NCBI RefSeq assembly: GCF_002980525.1
Contig: NZ_PVBQ01000004.1
Span: 62,001-126,000, forward strand
Origin: Sphingobacterium haloxyli
GTDB taxonomy: Bacteria > Bacteroidota > Bacteroidia > Sphingobacteriales > Sphingobacteriaceae
Direction of reading: 5' to 3'
Length of the DNA: 64,000 nucleotides
Part shown: positions 47,229 to 56,145 of the stretch, piece by piece
How the letters are laid out: every line of letters starts with the position of its first letter
Numbering within the stretch: position 1 is the first letter of the stretch
The notes under the pieces: generated by a model
What the model saw: the letters and a program-made list of their open reading frames with translations, nothing else
Databases searched by the model: none
Told to the model about the DNA's origin: nothing
Program-made: the position numbers and the translations under genes

Positions 47229-48434
47229 ATGGCGAAACCGACGTTGTTTTACAATGCAAAAGTAATCCTAAATGACACCATAATACCAGGTGCCGTGCTG
47301 GTAGAGCATGGCAAGATAAAGGCCGTTATTCCAGCTAATGAGTTTTCATATGTCGATAATTATAAAGGACATACATTGATTGATGTAAGGGACCAATACG
47401 TGTCTCCAGGTTTTATTGATATTCATGTTCACGGGGGAGGCGGACACGATTTTATGGATGGGACAGAGGAAGCCTTTACCCAAATAGCGAAAACCCATTG
47501 CCGATTTGGAACGACATCTCTTGTCCCGACGACATTGACGACTACGGCGGAGCGATTAGAAGAGACGTTACAGAGTTACGAAAGCGTAAAGCAATATGAT
47601 AATGATGGAGCGGACTTCTTGGGTATCCACTTAGAAGGGCCCTATTTTGCGATGAGCCAACGCGGTGCGCAAGATCCAAGATATATACGAAATCCTGATC
47701 CAAAAGAATATAAATCGCTAATAGATAGGTATAAAAGTATTGTGCGTTGGAGTGCCGCCCCAGAATTAGAGGGTGCTTTGGCATTTGGAGAGCATCTGGT
47801 CGCGAATAATATTATTGCTGCAATCGCTCACACCGATGCCATTTACGAAGATGTTGAAAAAGCGTATCAAGTGGGCTATAAGCTAATGACGCATTTTTAC
47901 TCGGCCATGTCCGGGGTAACAAGACGGCACGCTTTCCGGTATGCAGGGGTTGTTGAAGCAGGATATTTGATTGATGGCTTCGATGTCGAACTTATTGCGG
48001 ATGGCGTGCATCTTCCTAATCCTTTATTGGAATTGATCTACAAAATAAAAGGGCCAGAAAGGATGGTGTTGATAACGGATGCGATGCGAGCAGCGGGTAC
48101 CGACGATACGCTTTCGATACTTGGAAGCCGTGATGATGGAATGGAGGTGCTTGTAGAAGACGGTGTTGCAAAGCTAAAGGACCGGACAGCGTTTGCGGGA
48201 AGTGTGGCGACTGCGGATAGATTGGTCAGGACGATGTTAAAGTTGGGAAATATTCCGCTGACCGAGATCATCCGGATGATCTCCCTGAATCCGGCAAGGG
48301 TAATGAAAGTAGAAGAAGAGAAAGGCTCTATTGCCGTCGGTAAAGATGCGGATCTCGTCGTCTTCGATGCTAATATCCAGGTTCAATATACTATGGTGAA
48401 AGGAAAAATCGTATATGAACGACACATTGAGTAA
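47229..48434 (+). CDS. nagA: N-acetylglucosamine-6-phosphate deacetylase
   Basis: The 401-aa cytoplasmic amidohydrolase removes acetate from GlcNAc-6-phosphate to give glucosamine-6-phosphate. The metal motif DIHVHGGGGHDF, the substrate-site HLEGPYF, AIAHTDA, THFYSAMSG and the catalytic Asp in ITDAMRAAG are all in place. The ATG at 47229 is preferred over 47196, which overlaps the operator palindrome. No nagB (deaminase) gene is in view. Its presence shows that the region feeds N-acetylhexosamine into central metabolism. Confidence 0.95.
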   Translation: MAKPTLFYNAKVILNDTIIPGAVLVEHGKIKAVIPANEFSYVDNYKGHTLIDVRDQYVSPGFIDIHVHGGGGHDFMDGTEEAFTQIAKTHCRFGTTSLVPTTLTTTAERLEETLQSYESVKQYDNDGADFLGIHLEGPYFAMSQRGAQDPRYIRNPDPKEYKSLIDRYKSIVRWSAAPELEGALAFGEHLVANNIIAAIAHTDAIYEDVEKAYQVGYKLMTHFYSAMSGVTRRHAFRYAGVVEAGYLIDGFDVELIADGVHLPNPLLELIYKIKGPERMVLITDAMRAAGTDDTLSILGSRDDGMEVLVEDGVAKLKDRTAFAGSVATADRLVRTMLKLGNIPLTEIIRMISLNPARVMKVEEEKGSIAVGKDADLVVFDANIQVQYTMVKGKIVYERHIE

Positions 48435-48471
48435 CAAGGTTGTTGTATCCATATATTTTTATTTAAAATAT

Positions 48472-48502
48472 TTTCGGTAACGTACACAATTATTTATTTT
48501 TA
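48472..48502 (+). promoter_or_regulatory. Candidate promoter with half-operator before the Gfo/Idh gene
   Basis: TTTC (48472-48475), a 19-base spacer and TATTTTTA (48495-48502) resemble the -33/-7 pair. Within the spacer CGTACACAA (48481-48489) repeats the right half of the nagA palindrome exactly, while the left half is degenerate. The same regulator may bind both sites. Confidence 0.4.
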
Positions 48503-48527
48503 TAAAGTAACAAGATAAACCGTTAAC

Positions 48528-49526
48528 ATGAAAAACTTTACTAGAAGAGATTTTATCGGCGCTAGTTCCCTGGCAATGTTGGGGCTAGCTGCGAACAAAG
48601 CGTCTGCTTTTACATTACCTATCGCCGCTCAAAATGGGAAACGCATAGGCATTATTGGATTGGATACTTCCCATTCGGTAGCTTTTACAAAGTCCATTAA
48701 TGAAAACCCTGGAGGATATCGAGGATATAAGGTGGTGGCTGCATATCCATACGGAACAAAGACCATTCCGTCGGCTACGGATCGTATACCAAAATTTACG
48801 AAAGACATACAGCAGTATGGCGTCAAGATTACCAACTCTATCGAAGAACTGTTGAAGCAGGTGGATTTTGTGCTATTGGAAACGAACGATGGACGCCTTC
48901 ATCTTGAGCAGGCGGAAGAGGTGTTTAAAGCCAAGAAAGTACTTTTCATTGATAAACCGTTAGCTGCATCTTATGCCGATGCTCAAAAAATATTTGCACT
49001 TTCCCAGCAATATAATACGCCGTTCTTTTCATCTTCTTCTCTTCGGTACATTGATGGAATGCAGGATATTATTGACGGTAAATATGGTAAAGTACTCGGA
49101 GCAGATGTGTATAGCCCCGCAGCGTTAGATCCTAGTCATCCGGATTTTTTCTGGTATGGCATTCATGGTGTGGAAATGCTTTTCGCCGCGATGGGCGTGG
49201 GGTGTAAGATGGTTTCAAGAACGCATACGGAGGGTGCCGATATCATCGTGGGTGTATGGGACGATAACCGTATTGGCGTAGTTCGGGGTACTAGGCAAGG
49301 TAAAAGCGCTTATGGAGGTACGGTGTATTGTGAGAAGGCTACTATAGCGTTGGGCGCGTACAAAGGATACGGTTCGTTATTGGAGAAAATCGTTGAATTT
49401 TTTGACACGAAGGTTGTACCTTTTGACAGCAAGGAAACTCTAGAAATTTGTGCATTTATCGAAGCTGCTGACGTCAGTAAGTCTGCTAACGGTCGTTCGA
49501 TCGACTTAAATCATGTTATCAATTAA
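48528..49526 (+). CDS. Exported Gfo/Idh/MocA-family oxidoreductase (short form)
   Basis: The 332-aa protein has a twin-arginine-like signal (TRRDFIGASS with a following hydrophobic run). The Rossmann start reads IGIIGLDTSHS in place of the usual GxGxxG, a pattern found in a subset of the family. The characteristic Lys-Pro motif appears as FIDKPLAA. Members oxidise or reduce sugar hydroxyls with NAD(P); some exported ones carry bound NAD and act on glycosides. It is the first of two consecutive family members, with the next starting 13 bases downstream. Confidence 0.88.
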   Translation: MKNFTRRDFIGASSLAMLGLAANKASAFTLPIAAQNGKRIGIIGLDTSHSVAFTKSINENPGGYRGYKVVAAYPYGTKTIPSATDRIPKFTKDIQQYGVKITNSIEELLKQVDFVLLETNDGRLHLEQAEEVFKAKKVLFIDKPLAASYADAQKIFALSQQYNTPFFSSSSLRYIDGMQDIIDGKYGKVLGADVYSPAALDPSHPDFFWYGIHGVEMLFAAMGVGCKMVSRTHTEGADIIVGVWDDNRIGVVRGTRQGKSAYGGTVYCEKATIALGAYKGYGSLLEKIVEFFDTKVVPFDSKETLEICAFIEAADVSKSANGRSIDLNHVIN

Positions 49527-49539
49527 ATTTCAGTTTATT

Positions 49540-50889
49540 ATGGAGAGTAATTCAAGAAGGGATTTTATAAAAAAGTCGTTGATTGCTTCAGCAGCAATTA
49601 GCGTAGGAGGTGTATTGCCCGCGTTTAGCGCAAAGAGCTATAATAACATTATAGGCGCAAATAATAAACTGCGCATATCGATGATGGGGGTCAATGCAAG
49701 GGGAAATGCATTGGCGAAGAATTTTGCAGCGCAACCCAATAGTGAGATTATTCATGTTTGTGATGTGGATAGCCGCGCCATTGACAAGTGTATTAGCGGA
49801 TTGACAAAATATCAACAAACTATACCAACAGGTTTTGCAGATTTCAGAAAGTCCCTGGAAAGTAAGGACGTGGACGTGCTGGTTGTTGCCGCACCAGATC
49901 ATTGGCATGCGCCGGCTGCTATTTTGGCTTCGCAGGCAGGAAAACACGTATATCTGGAAAAGCCCTGCGGCCATAATCCACAGGAAGGCGAATGGCTGAT
50001 CGATGCCGTCAATAAACACAAGAACGTTATCCAAATGGGTAACCAGCGCCGCTCTTGGCCAAATGTGGTTAAAGGTATTCAAGAAGTGCATAACGGTACG
50101 ATTGGTGACGTATTCTATGCTAAAACTTGGTACGCTAACAATCGACCACCCATTGGTATTGGTAAGAAGGTGTCCGTGCCTGATTGGCTTGACTTTGATT
50201 TGTGGCAGGGGCCCGCACCCCGAAGGGATTTTCAGGATAACCTTATCCATTATAATTGGCATTGGTTCTGGCATTGGGGTACGGGAGAAGCTTTGAATAA
50301 CGGTACGCATATGGTGGATTTAGCGCGCTGGGGACTACAGGCGGATTATCCAACGCGGGTGAGTTCAAATGGCGGGCGTTATGCGTATCAAGATGATTGG
50401 GAGACGCCAGATACGCAAGTGATCAGTATCGAGTTTGGTCCGAATAAATTAATTACCTGGGAAGGGAGGAGCTGTAGCGGAATGCCAACGGAAGGCTCTA
50501 ATGTCGGTGTTATGTTTTATGGATCTAATGGTTCGCTGCAGATAGATGGAGGTAATTCTTATAAAGTATTCGATATAAAGGGTAAACTCGTCAAAGAAGT
50601 AAAGGACAGCGGGCCAGTCAATACGGCTAGTTTAACAAGTCCTTCACAGCAATTAGATGCTATTCATATACAGAATATGTTTTCGGCCATCAATAACGGC
50701 GGAAATCTAAATTCAGATATCATGAGCGGTCATCAGAGCACGCTTTTAGTGCAATTAGGTAATATCGCGCTACGTTCTGGTAAACAGTTGGAAATAGATC
50801 CATCTAATGGACACATTCGCAATGATAAGCATACCATGCGGGAGTTTTGGTCAAGAGAGTATGCTAAAGGTTGGGAACCCAAAATCTAA
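49540..50889 (+). CDS. Exported Gfo/Idh/MocA-family oxidoreductase (long form)
   Basis: The 449-aa protein begins with a twin-arginine signal (SRRDFIKKS). The Rossmann loop is MMGVNARGNAL (GxNxxG). EKPCGHN carries the conserved Lys-Pro pair, and WHWFWHWGTGEALNNGTHMVDLARW contains the usual catalytic His of the GTHMVD segment. The long C-terminal domain is of the type common in Bacteroidota and Planctomycetes. It probably oxidises a sugar or glycoside hydroxyl in the periplasm. An in-frame ATG at 49513 lies in the previous gene. GH109-type activity was considered, but its hallmark residues were not recognised. Confidence 0.9.
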   Translation: MESNSRRDFIKKSLIASAAISVGGVLPAFSAKSYNNIIGANNKLRISMMGVNARGNALAKNFAAQPNSEIIHVCDVDSRAIDKCISGLTKYQQTIPTGFADFRKSLESKDVDVLVVAAPDHWHAPAAILASQAGKHVYLEKPCGHNPQEGEWLIDAVNKHKNVIQMGNQRRSWPNVVKGIQEVHNGTIGDVFYAKTWYANNRPPIGIGKKVSVPDWLDFDLWQGPAPRRDFQDNLIHYNWHWFWHWGTGEALNNGTHMVDLARWGLQADYPTRVSSNGGRYAYQDDWETPDTQVISIEFGPNKLITWEGRSCSGMPTEGSNVGVMFYGSNGSLQIDGGNSYKVFDIKGKLVKEVKDSGPVNTASLTSPSQQLDAIHIQNMFSAINNGGNLNSDIMSGHQSTLLVQLGNIALRSGKQLEIDPSNGHIRNDKHTMREFWSREYAKGWEPKI

Positions 50890-50896
50890 ATAAGGG

Positions 50897-52216
50897 ATGA
50901 GCGAAACAACTGTAAAAACGGTGGCAAGTTTGACCAAAAAAGAAACAACGATTTCTATTGGTATTATTGCTCTATTATTTTTTATTTTCGGTTTCTTGTC
51001 TTGGATAAATGCCATCCTGATACCGTATTTTAAAATCGCTTGTGAACTGACGCATTTCCAATCCTATTTGGTAGCGTTTGCTTTCTATATCGCTTATTTT
51101 GTCATGTCGGTCCCATCCTCGTACCTGTTGAAAGCTGTCGGTTTCAAGAAGGGAATGATGATCGGGTTTTTGGCGCTTGCGACGGGTGCGTTTATATTTA
51201 TTCCAGCCGCAATGACACGAACATATGAGGTGTTTTTGCTCGGATTGTTTACCATCGGTGTCGGTTTAGCTATTCTACAGACCGCTGCAAACCCTTATAT
51301 TACGATTCTAGGACCGAAGGAGCGTGCAGCGCAACGTATCAGCATCATGGGCATCTGTAACAAATTTGCAGGAATTCTCGCGCCTCTTTTGTTTGCGGCG
51401 GCGGTACTGCGCCCTACAGATCAGGCCATGTTTGATAGCTTGGCGGAAATGACAGATGCAGACCGGAGTGCGGCACTTGATGAACTAATTCGACGCGTTA
51501 TCGTCCCGTATGCTGTTGTAGGCTGCGTCATGTTATTGATCGGTATCGGTGTCCGGTATTCTCCGCTCCCGGAGATAAATACCGATGAAGAAAGTGAGGA
51601 AGTTGCGGAGACGAACAGCCATAAAACCAGTATCTTTCAGTTTCCGCACCTGATTTTGGGGGCGGTGGCTATTTTTATTCATGTGGGAGCACAGGTCATA
51701 TCCATTGATACCATCATTAACTATGCGGGATCCATGGGGATTTCTCTTGTGGAAGCCAAAGTATTCCCATCATATACGCTCGCGATGGCGATTGCAGGTT
51801 ATTTTATGGGAATTGCCGTTACGCCCCGGTTTATTAGTCAAACGAATTTATTAAGGATTGTTACTGTATTGGGCGTTATACTTTCGTTGCTTATTATTTA
51901 TGCCAATGGTGAGGTTACTTTCTTGGGACATACGGTTGACATCTCTATTTGGTTTATTGTATTGCTTGGTATTTCCAATTCCCTGACCTGGGCAGGCATC
52001 TGGCCGCTTGCACTGGACGGACTGGGCAGGTTTACTAAAATGGGTGCATCGCTGATGATCATGGGATTATGCGGTAATGCTATTTTACCGATGGTTTACG
52101 GTTATTTTGCTGATGGGTATGGCTTGCGCGAAGCGTATTGGGTGTTGTTCCCGTGTTACCTATACTTGGTATACTACGCAGTTTATGGTCATAAAATCAG
52201 AAAATGGAGTTTGTAA
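50897..52216 (+). CDS. Sugar MFS permease, FucP/GluP (FHS) family
   Basis: The 439-aa inner-membrane transporter has about 12 hydrophobic helices. Key family segments are FFIFGFLSWINAILIPYFK at the first helix, FVMSVPSSYLLK and QTAANPYITILGP. Members import hexoses such as fucose, glucose, galactose or N-acetylglucosamine with protons. It begins 8 bases after the long Gfo/Idh gene and is followed by the lipoprotein oxidoreductase, so import is coupled to the periplasmic modification enzymes. With nagA nearby, N-acetylhexosamine is a reasonable cargo guess. Confidence 0.93.
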   Translation: MSETTVKTVASLTKKETTISIGIIALLFFIFGFLSWINAILIPYFKIACELTHFQSYLVAFAFYIAYFVMSVPSSYLLKAVGFKKGMMIGFLALATGAFIFIPAAMTRTYEVFLLGLFTIGVGLAILQTAANPYITILGPKERAAQRISIMGICNKFAGILAPLLFAAAVLRPTDQAMFDSLAEMTDADRSAALDELIRRVIVPYAVVGCVMLLIGIGVRYSPLPEINTDEESEEVAETNSHKTSIFQFPHLILGAVAIFIHVGAQVISIDTIINYAGSMGISLVEAKVFPSYTLAMAIAGYFMGIAVTPRFISQTNLLRIVTVLGVILSLLIIYANGEVTFLGHTVDISIWFIVLLGISNSLTWAGIWPLALDGLGRFTKMGASLMIMGLCGNAILPMVYGYFADGYGLREAYWVLFPCYLYLVYYAVYGHKIRKWSL

Positions 52217-52217
52217 A

Positions 52218-53612
52218 ATGAGGACATTAAGCTATTTTTCTTTGCTAATAATTTTTCTTTTCGGAGTTGGATGTACCGGTGAAAATCCTTCTAACCAAAA
52301 ACGGGAAGAGAAAGCCAGATTAACCGTTATCAACCCACAGCATTTTCATGCGGCTTTAGTGCAGAAGCACATGCATCCAGCTATTGATTCGGTCGTACAT
52401 CTTTTCGCAGATTCAAGCACCACTGTAAAGGGGTATAAACAATTGATCGCGCAATACAATATGCGGGAAGACGATCCTACGCACTGGAGAATTATCGATT
52501 ACTACGGAGCGAATTTTTTAGAAAAAGCATTTGATCCAGTGACGGGAAATGTGGTGATACTGGCTGGGGACAATCAGCGGAAGATAGATTATATCCAAGA
52601 ATCTGTTCGGCGTGGGCGTGACGTTTTCGCCGATAAACCATTGGTCATCGATGTTGCAGGTTATCGTAAATTGAACGCCTTAATGAAAAATGATGGCGGA
52701 AAAGAATCGGTTTTGGTTTATGATATGATGACGGAACGATACGATGTGAAAAATCAGGTTGTCAAATCGTTGCTGAATAATCAAGCCTTTTCTGGCGGCT
52801 TAGTAAACGCGAAGGATGGTGAGCCTGCTATCTTATTCCAAAGTGTACACCACTTTATCAAAGATGTTTCCGGTAAGCCACTTCTGCGTCCGGCATTGTT
52901 CTTCGACACAGAAAAGCAGGGTGAGGGATTGGTCGACGTTACGACCCATTACATCGATTTGGTACAATGGATGCTATCGTCGGAAACGGTTATCGACATC
53001 GATCAAGATGTGAAACTTACAGGCTCACAACGATGGAAAACGAGCCTGTCTAACGAGCAATTTCAAAGTGCAACTGGCTTGCCGGGCTTCCCATCTGTAT
53101 TGCAAAAACATGTTGTTGGCAATGACTACGTCGATGTTTTTTGTAACGGAAAGATGGAGTATACCTTTAAAGGGATCCCCGTATCAATTGATGTTAGATG
53201 GCATGCCGAATCGCTGGATGGGAGAGGAGATCAGTTTTATGCGCGTTTTCTCGGCAATAGTTTTACGATAGAGATTAAGCCTGACGAAAGCGGTAAAGCC
53301 GCTGTTTTTATCACACCGAACGACGATGCTGATGGCTTTGAAAATCAATTGGTGGATGCGTTGGATGCCATTAAGGGTTTACCTGGGATAACTGCGGAAA
53401 GAGTAGCAAACGCTTTTAAGATTGTCATCCCCGAAAAACTGTACCTCAGTCATGAAGACCATTTTGCAAAAGTGCTGGACGGGTTTTTACGGTACCGGAA
53501 GGACGGTGTTTTGCCCGCATGGGAAAAATCCTTCATACTGGCGAAGTATTATTTGACCACTAAAGCTTTAGAGGAAGCTACGACGATAGCACCACCTTTT
53601 GGACAGGAATAA
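52218..53612 (+). CDS. Gfo/Idh/MocA-like oxidoreductase lipoprotein
   Basis: The 464-aa exported protein has the lipobox GVGC. The expected Rossmann glycine motif is missing: the first strand reads LTVINPQHFHAALVQ. The later DKPLVID still matches the EKP motif, and the C-terminal half resembles the putative oxidoreductase C-terminal domain of Bacteroidota. It may bind a cofactor in a non-standard way or have another chemistry. The ATG at 52218 follows the permease stop by one base; a longer frame from 52077 overlaps the permease and is rejected. Confidence 0.85.
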   Translation: MRTLSYFSLLIIFLFGVGCTGENPSNQKREEKARLTVINPQHFHAALVQKHMHPAIDSVVHLFADSSTTVKGYKQLIAQYNMREDDPTHWRIIDYYGANFLEKAFDPVTGNVVILAGDNQRKIDYIQESVRRGRDVFADKPLVIDVAGYRKLNALMKNDGGKESVLVYDMMTERYDVKNQVVKSLLNNQAFSGGLVNAKDGEPAILFQSVHHFIKDVSGKPLLRPALFFDTEKQGEGLVDVTTHYIDLVQWMLSSETVIDIDQDVKLTGSQRWKTSLSNEQFQSATGLPGFPSVLQKHVVGNDYVDVFCNGKMEYTFKGIPVSIDVRWHAESLDGRGDQFYARFLGNSFTIEIKPDESGKAAVFITPNDDADGFENQLVDALDAIKGLPGITAERVANAFKIVIPEKLYLSHEDHFAKVLDGFLRYRKDGVLPAWEKSFILAKYYLTTKALEEATTIAPPFGQE

Positions 53613-53740
53613 TCGATGAACAGTTTACGTTTATAAATAAGAAAATTACCCACGCGGGTCTGAAATTGGGAGATAAGTGAACTAACTGATACCTCAACAA
53701 AAGATGGTACGCACCTACAAACAGAATTAATTGATAAACC

Positions 53741-56113
53741 ATGAATTCACAGAAGAAGATTTTCACTTGGTGTTTATTTTTATTCCTATTTCTTTTTGTC
53801 CCAGATAGCGCATTTGCACAAAATACGCTTGATCGACAAAATCAATATCTAAATGAAATATTGAAAATCAATATTGAGCAACGTTTCAGGGCGAATACCA
53901 GGAGAGTATCGGTCCAAGACAGCACTTGGAAAGATTGGCTACATCGAACTGGCGAATTGCCGCCTGATTTTTCCAAGATGCGTTCCATACCGATGTTGCC
54001 GGAACCTTTGGTACAGTACAAGGACGGAAAAGAAGTACCAATAACTACGGAAAAAGAATGGGAGAAGAAGCGAGAATGGATCAAATCGGAGTATCAAAAA
54101 TGGATATCAGGACATGCACCGCCGGCGCCAGGTAATGTACTGGCGGAAATACTAAAAGATACGTTCGCGGAGGGAGGGAACCGGGTACAGGTAATCCGGC
54201 TAAGTTTCGGGCCGCAGCATAAGGCAAAAATGACCGTCGAGTTATTGATTCCGAATGGAGAGGGTCCATTTCCTGTATTCATGACGCAGTGGAATCATCG
54301 CGATTGGGCACAGTTAGCGGTTAAAAGAGGGTATATCGGTTGCGTATATGCCGGGGCTGATAGTAAAGATGACACGGATTCCTATATGTTCTTATATCCC
54401 GAATACGACTTTAGCGCGTTGATGCGTCGGGCGTGGGGAGCATCAAGGGTGGTCGATTATTTGATGATGCGAGCGGAAGTCAATAAACAACAAATCGCCA
54501 TTACTGGCCATTCGCGTAATGGTAAGCAGTCTTTATGGGCGGCATCGTTTGATGAACGTATCGCCGCAGTAATATCGAGCAGTTCAAGTACAGGCGGAGA
54601 TGCTCCATGGCGGTATGGGGATCCTCAATACGCTAGTGAAACGTTGGATTATGTCACTGCTTGGAACGCGCATTGGTTTCATCCGCGACTCAAATTTTTC
54701 TCCGGTCGGGAAGACAAATTGCCCGTTGACCAAAACTTGTTGGGTGCATTGATTGCCCCAAGACCTCTGCTTTATCACTACTCACTTGTGGAACCCGGCT
54801 TAAACTCCTGGTCAAATGAACAAAATTACTATTCGGTAAAGAAAGTATATGATTTTCTAGGCGTTCCTGACAATATTGGTGTACTTACCCGCATGGGAGC
54901 GCATGCTGTTGCGGCAAGGGATGTGGAACAAACAATCGATTTTTTAGATATTCATTTTAAGCGAATTCCGCTAAAGTGGACAAATAATTTATATTATACC
55001 TATGACTACGAAAAATGGAAAGAAAACCATCCCAATAATCAGGAAAACGCAAAGCAAGTTTCTCTGGTAAGTCTTAAAGAGAATTACTCTACTATCGAAG
55101 ATTTTAATCAGGACAAGCGTAAGATTTTGACGAATCTGAACTGGATCTTGGGGGAAGAACCCCCAAGCGTCAGAGCGGCGAATGTGGGAACTTGGAATAA
55201 TCCGAGAAGGGATTGGATTGAAAAAATAAATCCCGTACCCGTTGTTAAAGGAGCTAAAGAAATTTATCTAGGGCCCTACAGCGCTACAGGAGATCATGTT
55301 CCAGGTGTTTTATATTGTCCGACAGACGAGGACGGGGTACTTAAAACCAGGTCGAATGGAAAGTTGCCAGTTATCGTTTACTCGCATCAGTATGCGCATT
55401 CAACTGGTTTCGTGAAGGGTTACGATAAAACGGGGTCACGAGGTACAAAGGAGCTTTTTGAGTCGTTGGTAAAACGTGGCTTTGCAGTACTAGCGATTGA
55501 TATGTATGGTTTTGGAACTCGAATATGGGAGGCGAAGAACTTCTACCTGCGGTACCCTAATTGGTCAAAAATGGGGAAAATGATCCGTGATGTAAAAGGT
55601 TGCATCGATGCGATAGAAGATCTCGACTATTTAGACGAAGATCATGTTTATTTATTGGGCAATACGATAGGTGGCAGTGTCTCCTTAATGACCGCTGCCC
55701 TGGACGATAGGGTGGCAGGAATCGCTACCGTGGCCGCATTTTCCCCTTGGAGGAGTTCCGATAGCCAGTACGAGTCTTTGAGGACTTATTCTCATTTGCA
55801 CGGTTTTATTCCGAGGCTTGGGACATTTGCGGATAATCCGCAAAATACCCCCATTGATTTCGGAGAAATTATTGCCGCAGTTGCACCAAAGCCTATACTG
55901 ATTTTAACACCCGATCTGGATCGCTATACTGATATCCAAGCGTTAAAAAAAATGATGAACCCTGTGCACCAAGTTTACAGCCTGTATGGAAAACAAGATC
56001 AATTGACGGTAGCTTATCCAGCCGGTGAAATCAACCGAATGACCGTGGAAATGTATGGTGAGATAGGGGCTTTTTTTGGTGGACTGTATGAAGTGCGTCA
56101 AAGGAGTAAATAG
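53741..56113 (+). CDS. CE15-like glucuronoyl esterase fused to a second alpha/beta-hydrolase domain
   Basis: The 790-aa secreted protein has a signal peptide ending near AFAQ. The first domain has the CE15-type nucleophile motif GHSRNGK (256-262, Ser258) and a catalytic His in RMGAHAVAARD (His388), so it likely cleaves esters of uronic acids. The second domain (about 500-785) is another alpha/beta hydrolase with VIVYSHQYAHSTG, but its nucleophile elbow reads GNTIGG with Thr642 in place of Ser, so it may be inactive or altered. It lies between the oxidoreductase and the beta-helix gene. Confidence 0.83.
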   Translation: MNSQKKIFTWCLFLFLFLFVPDSAFAQNTLDRQNQYLNEILKINIEQRFRANTRRVSVQDSTWKDWLHRTGELPPDFSKMRSIPMLPEPLVQYKDGKEVPITTEKEWEKKREWIKSEYQKWISGHAPPAPGNVLAEILKDTFAEGGNRVQVIRLSFGPQHKAKMTVELLIPNGEGPFPVFMTQWNHRDWAQLAVKRGYIGCVYAGADSKDDTDSYMFLYPEYDFSALMRRAWGASRVVDYLMMRAEVNKQQIAITGHSRNGKQSLWAASFDERIAAVISSSSSTGGDAPWRYGDPQYASETLDYVTAWNAHWFHPRLKFFSGREDKLPVDQNLLGALIAPRPLLYHYSLVEPGLNSWSNEQNYYSVKKVYDFLGVPDNIGVLTRMGAHAVAARDVEQTIDFLDIHFKRIPLKWTNNLYYTYDYEKWKENHPNNQENAKQVSLVSLKENYSTIEDFNQDKRKILTNLNWILGEEPPSVRAANVGTWNNPRRDWIEKINPVPVVKGAKEIYLGPYSATGDHVPGVLYCPTDEDGVLKTRSNGKLPVIVYSHQYAHSTGFVKGYDKTGSRGTKELFESLVKRGFAVLAIDMYGFGTRIWEAKNFYLRYPNWSKMGKMIRDVKGCIDAIEDLDYLDEDHVYLLGNTIGGSVSLMTAALDDRVAGIATVAAFSPWRSSDSQYESLRTYSHLHGFIPRLGTFADNPQNTPIDFGEIIAAVAPKPILILTPDLDRYTDIQALKKMMNPVHQVYSLYGKQDQLTVAYPAGEINRMTVEMYGEIGAFFGGLYEVRQRSK

Positions 56114-56145
56114 CCGAATAGTTAAAGAAAAACAACAAAGAACAG

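Noticed and set aside
49540..50889. GH109-type N-acetylgalactosaminidase
   Set aside because: The protein is a twin-arginine-exported Gfo/Idh/MocA member like GH109, but I could not identify the specific GH109 residues, so only the broad family was called.
53640..53670. ACCC-ACGC-GGGT inverted repeat before the CE15-like gene
   Set aside because: The arms are only 4 bp and there is no adjacent promoter match or second copy, so it is likely chance.
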